Below, piece after piece: positions 1 through 5,013 of a stretch of DNA of 5,722 bases (positions within the stretch are counted from its first letter, which is position 1; each line of letters begins with the position of its first letter). Below the pieces are notes generated by a model. It was not told the origin of the DNA and ran no database searches. It was given only the letters and a program-made list of their open reading frames with translations. The stretch is from JACPNA01 sp964429715 (GTDB lineage Archaea > Nanobdellota > Nanobdellia > Woesearchaeales > GW2011-AR9): positions 1 through 5,722 of the forward strand of contig CAYSCV010000084.1 of NCBI GenBank assembly GCA_964429715.1. Reading direction: 5' to 3'. The position numbers were made by a program, and so were the translations under genes.

Positions 1-243
1 TTGAACTGGTCTTTTTTGTAAGATACCAATGAGTAATGCGGTGAATGTAAAAAAAAAGTAGCCGGCGATATTTCTGCCGTTGCCGATGATTCGTTTTCTG
101 TTTATAGTTTTGTGAAGATCTAAAGGTATGTCTGTATTGATGAATGTAAAAGCTACGTAGGTGAGCATGTTAGCTAGCAGAACAGGAAGGTAGAAGTAAA
201 ATGATTTACTGAGTAAGTCCGATATATATACAATATAATCCAA
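1..243 (-). CDS. carS: CDP-archaeol synthase family protein (CarS/DUF46), N-terminal part, runs off the left edge
   Basis: This is the first 81 residues of a multi-pass membrane protein; the rest lies beyond base 1. The family transfers CTP to unsaturated archaetidic acid to give CDP-archaeol, the precursor of polar ether lipids, in the membrane. Recognition rests on an N-terminal hydrophobic segment ending LPVLLANM (19-26), then IPLDLHK (39-45), then RIIGNGRNIAG (51-61), which aligns with the family pattern 'PLDxGK...R.IxGDGKTxRG' (recalled, not searched), followed by a hydrophobic stretch (62-75). I chose a TTG start because a stop lies two codons upstream in frame, no ATG precedes the conserved LPVLLANM segment, and GGTGAT sits 5 nt upstream. 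Oddities: the usual GDGKT is GNGRN and the Arg before Gly is Ala, so this may be a diverged paralog rather than the housekeeping enzyme. It overlaps the upstream 56-codon gene by 38 nt. Confidence 0.5.
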   Translation of the reverse strand, partial: MDYIVYISDLLSKSFYFYLPVLLANMLTYVAFTFINTDIPLDLHKTINRKRIIGNGRNIAGYFFFTFTALLIGILQKRPVQ

Positions 244-376
244 ATGAAATCACCCATATACGTAAAAACCAAGAGATGAAGTCTTGGCTTTGGTGCAGCG
301 CAAGGCTGATACAAGCTATACCACTTACAAGCATCATCCAGCGTCCAAATCGTGCCCAGTTTGTTAGAGAAAGCAT
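206..376 (-). CDS. Small hydrophobic protein, 56 aa, two predicted membrane segments
   Basis: I do not recognise this gene. ATG to TAA gives 56 residues starting MLSLTNWARFGRWMM. A first hydrophobic segment (about 14-27) is followed by the polar turn HQSQD (28-32) and a second, Trp-rich segment (about 33-54), which suggests a helical hairpin membrane protein. Support for it being real comes from a TATA-like TATTTAAAA centred 26 nt before the ATG, the spacing of an archaeal leaderless transcript, which also explains the missing SD. It also fills the gap before the carS-like gene, overlapping it by 38 nt. The two halves look weakly alike (W-x-R followed by a hydrophobic run). A remote similarity to DUF2892/YgaP-type membrane hairpins is conceivable but weak. 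A competing frame in the same strand (470-174) gives 98 aa of less membrane-like sequence. Confidence 0.5.
   Translation of the reverse strand: MLSLTNWARFGRWMMLVSGIACISLALHQSQDFISWFLRIWVISFGLYCIYIGLTQ
249..254 (-). promoter_or_regulatory. Shine-Dalgarno GGTGAT for the carS-like gene
   Basis: On the minus strand GGTGAT, part of the archaeal SD consensus GGAGGTGAT, ends 5 nt before the TTG at 243-241. It decides the start of the carS-like gene and lies inside the 3' end of the upstream small gene, as expected for translationally coupled genes. Confidence 0.5.
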
Positions 377-397
377 ATGTTTTGGGAGTGGGGGTGA

Positions 398-406
398 TTT
401 TAAATA
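398..406 (-). promoter_or_regulatory. Archaeal TATA box for the 56-aa gene and carS-like gene
   Basis: The minus strand reads TATTTAAAA, centred 26 nt upstream of the ATG at 376-374, which is the spacing expected when transcription begins at the start codon. It lies just past the flippase stop codon (411-409), so the small gene and carS may be a separate transcript, with or without read-through from the flippase gene. Confidence 0.5.
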
Positions 407-408
407 GA

Positions 409-1293
409 TTATTGTGATGTGTTATCTCTTTTCTTTTTGAGTAGTTCGATGCCTGTAAATGCAGCACCAAGAAAGATACTTAAAAATTCACCGCAAAGTC
501 GTGCCCAGATTAGACCAATAAGGATGGTTTGGGTTGATAAGCTTTCTTTTAATATATATAATATTGAGAGATCTTTTGCTCCTATGCCTAATGGAAGTTG
601 GGATATTGCACCTGCGCCATGTGAAAAGAGGAAACCGCTGATTAAAGTTCGATTAATTTGTACTCCCAGAGTATAAAAAATTAAGCTTAATTGGGTTGCC
701 ATGATTAAATATGAACTTATTGAAATTATAAGCATTAATGTCCAGACTTTCCAATGTAGGTGTAGATTTTTTATAATTATATTTTCGTGGTTTTTGTAGT
801 TTGTATATCTGTATACGATGATTGTAATAATGATTAGAGGGATTAAAAGTAGTGGTTTGAAGAATGCCAAAATTAAAAGTATAAATCCCATTATGTCTGC
901 ACTTCGCTGGGTGATAATTATACCTATTTTCTCTTTTTGTGGTATATCTTTCCAATATATATATTTAAATCCATCTGAGCCTATTTTGCCTGTAAAAGTG
1001 GTTAATTCTATAAATGATGACATACAATATGTTTTGATGAAATGTGGGTAGGATTTGGGCTTTGTGAATGTATCTGAAATAGATTTGAGTTGAAATGATT
1101 TAATGGAAATTAGTATAGTTGCAAATAGAAAAATAAGAAGGGTTATGTATCCATGTTGTATAATAACTGTTAAATCTATTTCTGTTATGTTTTTTATAAT
1201 GATGGTTGTTAGTATGCTAATTAGGGTTAAAAATAGTATAACTCTTATTTTTTTTGAATGTTCTTTTAGTCTTTCTATTAATCTTTCTAACAT
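409..1293 (-). CDS. Flippase-like integral membrane protein (UPF0104 / LPG-synthase TM family)
   Basis: This is a 294-aa polytopic protein with about seven to eight hydrophobic segments, matching the roughly 300-aa length of stand-alone archaeal members of the lysylphosphatidylglycerol-synthase TM family (PF03706). Two family landmarks are visible. FTGKIGSDGFKYIYW (100-114) followed by TQRSADIMG (128-136) corresponds to the 'PGRLGE...R..D' block. QLPLGIGAKD (232-241) followed by ARLCGEF (264-270) corresponds to the 'PGGLGVRE...R' block. There is no soluble aminoacyl-transfer domain, so it is not an MprF; such stand-alone proteins are usually taken to be lipid or lipid-linked-substrate flippases. 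A basic N-terminus (ERLKEHSKKIR) and C-terminus (LLKKKRD) suggest cytoplasmic ends. The protein is extremely Ile-rich (about 55 Ile to 5 Val), unlike the plus-strand membrane protein next door. The ATG start fits the shared TATA box about 29 nt upstream. Confidence 0.5.
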   Translation of the reverse strand: MLERLIERLKEHSKKIRVILFLTLISILTTIIIKNITEIDLTVIIQHGYITLLIFLFATILISIKSFQLKSISDTFTKPKSYPHFIKTYCMSSFIELTTFTGKIGSDGFKYIYWKDIPQKEKIGIIITQRSADIMGFILLILAFFKPLLLIPLIIITIIVYRYTNYKNHENIIIKNLHLHWKVWTLMLIISISSYLIMATQLSLIFYTLGVQINRTLISGFLFSHGAGAISQLPLGIGAKDLSILYILKESLSTQTILIGLIWARLCGEFLSIFLGAAFTGIELLKKKRDNTSQ

Positions 1294-1307
1294 TTTCTGT
1301 TCTCATT

Positions 1308-1321
1308 TAAAGTAAACTTTA
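1308..1321. repeat. Perfect 6-bp inverted repeat overlapping the divergent TATA box
   Basis: TAAAGT-AA-ACTTTA is a perfect palindrome with a 2-bp spacer. Its right arm runs into the TTTATATAA box. A dimeric regulator bound here would sit over the upstream edge of the plus-strand promoter and just downstream of the minus-strand TATA, so it could control both genes. A 6-bp palindrome in AT-rich DNA can arise by chance, so a role as operator is only a suggestion. Confidence 0.5.
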
Positions 1322-1326
1322 TATAA
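1318..1326. promoter_or_regulatory. Symmetric TATA box shared by two divergent genes
   Basis: TTTATATAA with the palindromic core TATATA (1320-1325) lies about 25 nt from the plus-strand ATG at 1347 and about 30 nt from the minus-strand ATG at 1293. No second convincing TATA is seen in the 53-bp gap. Upstream of it on the plus side is A-rich AAAGTAAAC, a plausible BRE that would favour the plus direction. Both transcripts would start at or very near their start codons. Confidence 0.5.
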
Positions 1327-1346
1327 CTGTCCGTTCTGAAGGGGTT

Positions 1347-2834
1347 ATGGTTTTAAAGAAAGGATGGCTTGTTACAGGAATTTTGGCATTAGTGTTGTTG
1401 TTTATTTCTAAAAAAAATTTTTATATGATGAATGTGATGAAATTCTTTGTTGATAATTTTGCGACTGGGAGAAGTGATTTTAAAGTGGTGTTGTTTTTTG
1501 GTTTTTTGTCGTTACTTTCATTTGTGTTGTTTATTATAGTTAATTTTCCTCATTTTCCAAGTAAGCGTGTACGTTCTTACATACATACTGCTCGTTATTT
1601 GCCTTTACTATTGTTTTTCTTATTGTTATTTGGTTATCTTGTAGGAATTGGTTCTTATGTATATTTTCTTGAAAAGTTTGATTTGGGTTACAATGGGTAT
1701 TATTGGTCTGTGTATGATGGGAAGTTGAGTTCGACAGAATTTCATCATATTCATACTTCTAAAGCGGTGTTAACGCGGTTTAGTGAGTTATTTCAGATGC
1801 CGATGCATCAAACGTATGATGAGGGGTTGTTTTATAGGCATGTTATTCCGGAGTATTTTATGGATATTTTTCTGGTTTTAATTCCACTGATTTTTATTTT
1901 GATACTACTTTGTTTGTTGAGATTATATGAGGATTTACAAACGAGTCATTCTGTTATTTTTTATGTTATTTTATTCATAATTAGTGGACTATCTTCTTTA
2001 AAGAATATGGTTGATGGGGGTTTATTTAATGCAGAAGCGTTATTTTGGTTTTCTGTGTTTTCGGTGATATTATTTTGGATGTATCTAAAGAAATCTTTTG
2101 TTTCTATTTTGTTTTTAAAATGGGTTTCTTATGTGACGGGGGGAGTATATATATTGGTTATGCCTATCTATGTTTTGTTTTGGCAAAATTTTAGTTATTT
2201 ATTTGGAAGGTATATTTTGTTTTTGTCATTTTTGTTTTGGTTATTTTTTATGTTTAAATATGTTTTAGAAAAGGACTATCTTAAGTTAGTGGTTTATTTA
2301 TTGGGGTATATTCTTGTTGTATTATTAGTGGCGCTGGTGTTTCCTAATACGTATGTTCATTATGTGCTTGATGCGGATTTGGAAATGAGAGTAGAAGTCC
2401 AAGAGGGAAGTGATGCGTATCTTTATGTGCCAGATGGTGTTAATTTAGATTTATGTGGTGATGTTTTATATTCGCAAACTGATTTTTCGTTATGTCATTT
2501 TGTGGTGTCAGAAAATACAACAATCTTACATCTTTTAAATAAAAATTCAATGTTGCCGGTTAATTATAATCCTCTATTAGTTGATAAAGTGTCTTGTAAT
2601 GTGAATAGTACCAAGATGGATTATGGGAGGATTATATTGATTGAAGGGACAGTTCCTGATGTTATTGATACAGAAATAATTGGTGTGAATTTTACTTTGG
2701 TTAGTGCTGGAAATCAAACAAATTATCCTAAATATGATTATACTATCTCTTATTTTGGCTGTACGCCGAGTTATTATGAAGTGTTATATCGAACGTTTAA
2801 TGCGTATGGTATACAGGCATTTATTGTTTATTAA
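1347..2834 (+). CDS. Polytopic membrane protein with C-terminal extracellular domain, function unknown
   Basis: I do not recognise this 495-aa family. About nine membrane segments are visible: 5-22, 45-66, 84-108, 171-192, 202-218, 229-247, 252-279, 284-304 and 311-332. Positive charges (KK 4-5, PSKRVR 71-76, KK 248-249, KYVLEKDYLK) place the N-terminus inside and, with nine crossings, the last 160 residues outside. The large loop 109-170 would be external and carries clustered histidines (H133, H134, H136, H154, H165). The C-terminal domain (about 335-495) looks beta-rich, has four cysteines (C370, C383, C417, C472) and four N-x-S/T sequons (N390, N420, N448, N456), as for a glycosylated ectodomain. 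The architecture resembles envelope glycosyltransferases or assembly proteins in outline, but no catalytic DxD, DE or DD motif stands out in the first loop. The start agrees with the TATA box 25 nt upstream; GGGG directly before the ATG is too close to act as a normal SD. Very rich in Val, Leu, Phe and Tyr. Confidence 0.5.
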   Translation: MVLKKGWLVTGILALVLLFISKKNFYMMNVMKFFVDNFATGRSDFKVVLFFGFLSLLSFVLFIIVNFPHFPSKRVRSYIHTARYLPLLLFFLLLFGYLVGIGSYVYFLEKFDLGYNGYYWSVYDGKLSSTEFHHIHTSKAVLTRFSELFQMPMHQTYDEGLFYRHVIPEYFMDIFLVLIPLIFILILLCLLRLYEDLQTSHSVIFYVILFIISGLSSLKNMVDGGLFNAEALFWFSVFSVILFWMYLKKSFVSILFLKWVSYVTGGVYILVMPIYVLFWQNFSYLFGRYILFLSFLFWLFFMFKYVLEKDYLKLVVYLLGYILVVLLVALVFPNTYVHYVLDADLEMRVEVQEGSDAYLYVPDGVNLDLCGDVLYSQTDFSLCHFVVSENTTILHLLNKNSMLPVNYNPLLVDKVSCNVNSTKMDYGRIILIEGTVPDVIDTEIIGVNFTLVSAGNQTNYPKYDYTISYFGCTPSYYEVLYRTFNAYGIQAFIVY

Positions 2835-2855
2835 TTATTTATTGTTACTATTCTC
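2835..2855 (+). terminator. Possible T-rich terminator of the 495-aa membrane protein gene
   Basis: The stretch directly after the stop codon is T-rich (TTATTTATTG type) with no stem, in keeping with archaeal U-tract termination, and a new promoter follows at 2871. The runs are short (at most 3 T), so the call is weak. Confidence 0.5.
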
Positions 2856-2870
2856 AAATGTTCCTAAACA

Positions 2871-2878
2871 TTTAAATA
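2871..2878 (+). promoter_or_regulatory. TATA box for the secreted Cys-rich protein/lipoprotein pair
   Basis: TTTAAATA preceded by CTAAACA (BRE-like) predicts a transcription start near 2900 and a leader of about 35 nt before the ATG at 2935. This fits the presence of a good SD in that leader. A second AT-rich run at 2911-2920 is too close to the start codon to serve. Confidence 0.5.
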
Positions 2879-2922
2879 TTCCTTTGTTTTTTATGAAGTG
2901 TTAAGTAAAAAATATTAAAAAT

Positions 2923-2928
2923 GAGGTG
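2923..2928 (+). promoter_or_regulatory. Shine-Dalgarno GAGGTG deciding the ATG at 2935
   Basis: GAGGTG lies 6 nt before the ATG at 2935. An in-frame GTG at 2926 is itself inside this SD, so the longer reading (three extra residues) is unlikely. Confidence 0.5.
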
Positions 2929-2934
2929 TGTGCT

Positions 2935-3522
2935 ATGAATTCAAAAATATTAAGTGTAATTTCTGTGTTAATAGTCTTAATTTTGGCAATTGGTGTTGTT
3001 GCGGTTTCTACTCCTGTTCGTGCAGTTAGTGCTCCTGCGACCAAAAGTGTTGTAAAAACATTTACGCCACTTCAGAAAGCAGAACCTGTTGTAAATAATT
3101 GGGTATATGTAAATAAAGCAGGAAAAGCAACGACGAGTCATAAATATTGTACAAGTAGGAAATCAAGTAAGTTTAATGATGCTTCTTGGGCGCCTACAGT
3201 TGGGGCGTATTTTGCAAATGGGAAGTATGGTACGGCATGGAAAGCTTGTGATGTGGCAAGAGATGGAACAGTATTATCAACAGGATGTATTTCTGGTAAA
3301 TGGAATTATATTGATGGAAAAGGTCTTATGATAAATAAAGAATCACTTAATGGGTGTACTACTATGAATTCACAAGGGGAGATAAATAAAGAAAAAGCAT
3401 GGTGTGCAACAAAAGTAGCGTATGTCTATGGAGATAAGTTTGGTACGAAGAAAGAACTTTGTTCAAAGAAAGGTTTTCCAACTAAAAAGTTTGTTAAAAC
3501 AGATGCTGTGGTACGAAGATAA
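2935..3522 (+). CDS. Secreted Cys-rich protein with two fibronectin-type-II-like modules
   Basis: This 195-aa protein has a clear signal peptide: K4, a hydrophobic core about 5-24, and a likely cleavage after PVRA (A30). The mature part contains two related modules of about 55-60 residues. Module 2 (118-176) reads C118-x4-W-x-Y-I-D-G...C141-T-T...W156-C157-A-T...Y-x-x-x-D-K-x-G...C176, the order of cysteines and aromatic residues seen in fibronectin type II (FN2)/kringle-like domains. Module 1 (about 52-105) has the same frame: W56-x-Y-V-N, C72-T-S, W85, A91-Y, K97-Y-G-T, C105. The last 20 residues, from the Trp to the final Cys, align without gaps (shared T, A, Y, K, G, T, C). Module 1 lacks the first and third cysteines. 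The C-terminus is basic (KKFVKTDAVVRR). It is the first gene of a pair, 20 bp before the TSP3 lipoprotein gene. FN2 identity is my reading of motifs; the Cys2-to-WC spacing (14) is longer than in animal FN2. Ligand and role unknown; a surface-binding or adhesive role is only inferred. Confidence 0.5.
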   Translation: MNSKILSVISVLIVLILAIGVVAVSTPVRAVSAPATKSVVKTFTPLQKAEPVVNNWVYVNKAGKATTSHKYCTSRKSSKFNDASWAPTVGAYFANGKYGTAWKACDVARDGTVLSTGCISGKWNYIDGKGLMINKESLNGCTTMNSQGEINKEKAWCATKVAYVYGDKFGTKKELCSKKGFPTKKFVKTDAVVRR

Positions 3523-3527
3523 GATTT

Positions 3528-3535
3528 AAGGAGGT
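3528..3535 (+). promoter_or_regulatory. Strong Shine-Dalgarno AAGGAGGT
   Basis: This is the strongest SD in the window, 7 nt before the ATG at 3543 and within the 20-bp gap after the preceding stop. It marks the TSP3 lipoprotein gene as an internal, SD-dependent operon gene. Confidence 0.5.
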
Positions 3536-3542
3536 TAAATTT

Positions 3543-3896
3543 ATGATAAAATACAATGGTTTAAGTTGGTTCAAACAACAGAAAAATATAAAACGTTTAG
3601 CGTTAATATTGCTTATTTTTGTACTTGCGGCGGGGATTTTGGTATCTTGTAAGTCTTATGTGCCAGGGAAGTCGGTTGTAGGGTATGCAATGGGTGATGG
3701 AGAAGCTGATGATACTGATGGGGATGGAATTCCTGATAAAGATGATAATGATGTAGATCAGGATGGAAAAGATAATGCTCATGATAATGATGATGATGGG
3801 GATGGTATACCGGATACAGAGGATCCTCATCCTCGAGGGGATGATTCTTATTGTAATGGTCCGGCGTGTACGTTTGCTGATAAAGATTCGCAATAG
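3543..3896 (+). CDS. Small lipoprotein-like protein with thrombospondin type 3 calcium-binding repeats
   Basis: This 117-aa exported protein has a basic N-region (KQQKNIKR), a hydrophobic core (19-34) and a lipobox-like L33-V-S-C36, so C36 may be lipidated after cleavage. From about 56 to 97 it carries Asp-rich TSP3-like repeats: DTDGDGIPDKDDND (57-70), VDQDGKDNAHDND (71-83) and DDDGDGIPDTEDPHP (83-97). The D-x-D-x-D-G-x-x-D spacing is the known calcium-coordinating pattern. The two copies are also visible at DNA level (GATGGGGATGG at 3717 and 3796). A short tail has two cysteines, SYCNGPACT (102-110), perhaps a small disulfide loop. There is no other domain, so it is probably a calcium-stiffened surface spacer or a partner for something else. 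It is co-transcribed with the FN2-like protein and is very acidic, whereas that protein's C-terminus is basic, so the two could associate (inference). If C36 is not lipidated, the segment would act as a membrane anchor. Confidence 0.5.
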   Translation: MIKYNGLSWFKQQKNIKRLALILLIFVLAAGILVSCKSYVPGKSVVGYAMGDGEADDTDGDGIPDKDDNDVDQDGKDNAHDNDDDGDGIPDTEDPHPRGDDSYCNGPACTFADKDSQ

Positions 3897-3900
3897 TTTG

Positions 3901-3930
3901 TTCTTATTTTATTTTTTGTATATTTTTCTG
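3901..3930 (+). terminator. T-rich terminator of the plus-strand unit, inside the 3' end of the opposing gene
   Basis: Plus-strand T runs (TTTT, TTTTTT, TTTTT) start a few bases after the stop at 3894-3896. They resemble archaeal U-tract terminators without a stem. They also encode the Lys-rich end (IRKIYKK) of the convergent glutaredoxin-like gene, so coding and termination share the same bases. Confidence 0.5.
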
Positions 3931-4862
3931 ATTAGGTCCATTATTATTGGTTTACCAACCCCTATGCAGTTGTTGTTTTTAAGAATATAGGGTACTCCTC
4001 CTTTGCACAGGGTGGAAGCATCTTTTTGGCTTTTTTCTTGAAAGGGTATCTTTTGCTCAAATAAGTAATCTGCAATTTCATGACAAGGTTTACACCAATC
4101 TTCTCCATAAAAGATGAATTCACCTGTTTTTGGATCAATTGGTGCTGTCTTTTTATATTCCTCTTGTGGTTGTGTCCAAGGCTGGGCAAGCCATTTTTTA
4201 TTTTTTGATTGAATAGATCCAAGAGAGATCTTTGCAAGATGGCTTGCAAGATAATATGCTTGGTTTATGGTGTCTTTTTCATTGGGGTTTGTTTTAATAC
4301 TATTTGGTGTATTAATTTTATAGGTACATTGATTACTATTTTCACATACTGATTCTACAATAGATTGAAATTCTTTCACTATTCGATCTTCTTTGATTAC
4401 TTTTTTTTGTGCGGAATCCCAATGTTGGTGTTCTACTTGATCATAACGTACTAATAAATCCATGCTTGGTTTGTCTTTTGCTATGATTGCATTGTTCTTG
4501 GCGTCAAAATAAGTGTTATCCATTTGAATTCTGATATTCCCAAATTCATACATATTCTTGTTATCTGCTAAAAAATGGCTATTCTTATATTGGACAAGTG
4601 GTAATTCCCAAATCTGTTTGGTGATGTCTTGGTATTTTGATTGGTAATCTATTTTTGGGTTATATCCTTTGATGATTCTTTGTTTTTCTTTCTCAGTTTG
4701 AGTTATTTCAAGTGTATCTATGAGTTGTTCTAGAAAGCTTGTTTTTTTATGTTGGGAGGGGATACTTACTTTTTGTTCTTGTGCGTATGTGGGAGGAGTA
4801 GTATATAGGGGTGTGCTTTGAAATGTAAGTATTGAGGCGAGGCAAAGTGCTATTTTGTTCAT
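3909..4862 (-). CDS. Secreted glutaredoxin/thioredoxin-fold protein with novel N-terminal domain
   Basis: This 317-aa protein has a signal peptide (1-27, likely cleavage after TYA). The C-terminal part (about 245-317) is a glutaredoxin-like fold: GEFIFYGEDWCKPC (247-260) gives a beta strand and redox-active C257-K-P-C260 at the start of a helix, then IPF (272-274), G-V-P-Y (289-292) with the conserved cis-Pro P291, then a final helix. It would act outside the membrane as a thiol-disulfide oxidoreductase; direction (oxidase, reductase or isomerase) cannot be told. Extra cysteines C286 and C299 lie around the cis-Pro loop, and C173/C179 in the N-terminal part could form a disulfide. Residues about 28-240 match nothing I know: a coiled-coil-like helix (about 43-64) is followed by mixed polar sequence, ending in the Pro/Gln-rich linker AQPWTQPQEEY. 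The ATG start is supported by a TATA box about 26 nt upstream and no SD, so it is probably leaderless. It converges with the lipoprotein gene 12 bp away. Confidence 0.5.
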   Translation of the reverse strand: MNKIALCLASILTFQSTPLYTTPPTYAQEQKVSIPSQHKKTSFLEQLIDTLEITQTEKEKQRIIKGYNPKIDYQSKYQDITKQIWELPLVQYKNSHFLADNKNMYEFGNIRIQMDNTYFDAKNNAIIAKDKPSMDLLVRYDQVEHQHWDSAQKKVIKEDRIVKEFQSIVESVCENSNQCTYKINTPNSIKTNPNEKDTINQAYYLASHLAKISLGSIQSKNKKWLAQPWTQPQEEYKKTAPIDPKTGEFIFYGEDWCKPCHEIADYLFEQKIPFQEKSQKDASTLCKGGVPYILKNNNCIGVGKPIIMDLIRKIYKK

Positions 4863-4881
4863 GTAGGGTATAGAAATAGCC

Positions 4882-4893
4882 TTTATATATAAA
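4882..4893 (-). promoter_or_regulatory. TATA box for the glutaredoxin-like gene
   Basis: TTTATATATAAA is centred about 26 nt before the ATG at 4862-4860, again the spacing of leaderless transcription. The sequence is a perfect palindrome, but no credible gene starts to its right on the plus strand, so activity is taken to be leftward. Confidence 0.5.
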
Positions 4894-4980
4894 TATTGTG
4901 TTTATTTTACTATTGTTCAGTAATTATATTTTCGGTGTTTTTTGGTGGTGTATTTTCTTCTCTTTCTTCATTTAAAATCA

Positions 4981-5009
4981 ATAAAAATAAAATAAATAAA
5001 AAAAATAAA
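4981..5009 (-). terminator. T-rich terminator downstream of rpl15e
   Basis: On the minus strand the bases just after the L15e stop form long T runs (up to eight T) broken by single A residues, a typical archaeal U-tract terminator. The remaining spacer (about 4894-4980) holds no gene that I can support. Confidence 0.5.
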
Positions 5010-5013
5010 CTCT

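Noticed and set aside
174..470. 98-aa minus-strand open frame overlapping the flippase end and the carS start
   Set aside because: It would overlap real coding sequence on both sides, its start has no TATA or SD at the right distance, and another frame of the same strand gives a more credible membrane protein with a promoter.
419..1315. Three short plus-strand open frames (419-676, 818-1051, 1103-1315) opposite the flippase gene
   Set aside because: They mirror the hydrophobic codons of the minus-strand gene, have no promoter or SD support, and match no family; the minus-strand protein carries clear UPF0104 motifs.
3700..3835. GAT-rich repeats that could be read as a DNA repeat or CRISPR-like array
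   Set aside because: The repetition is explained by Asp-rich TSP3 coding; there are no regularly sized unique spacers.
3603..3893. 96-aa minus-strand frame rich in Ile and Arg opposite the TSP3 gene
   Set aside because: Its low-complexity Ile/Arg composition is just the complement of GAT-rich Asp codons in the TSP3 repeats.
4924..4971. 15-codon Lys-rich minus-strand frame (MKKEKKIHHQKTPKI) between rpl15e and the glutaredoxin-like gene
   Set aside because: Too short to stand out in A-rich DNA and without a correctly spaced TATA or SD.
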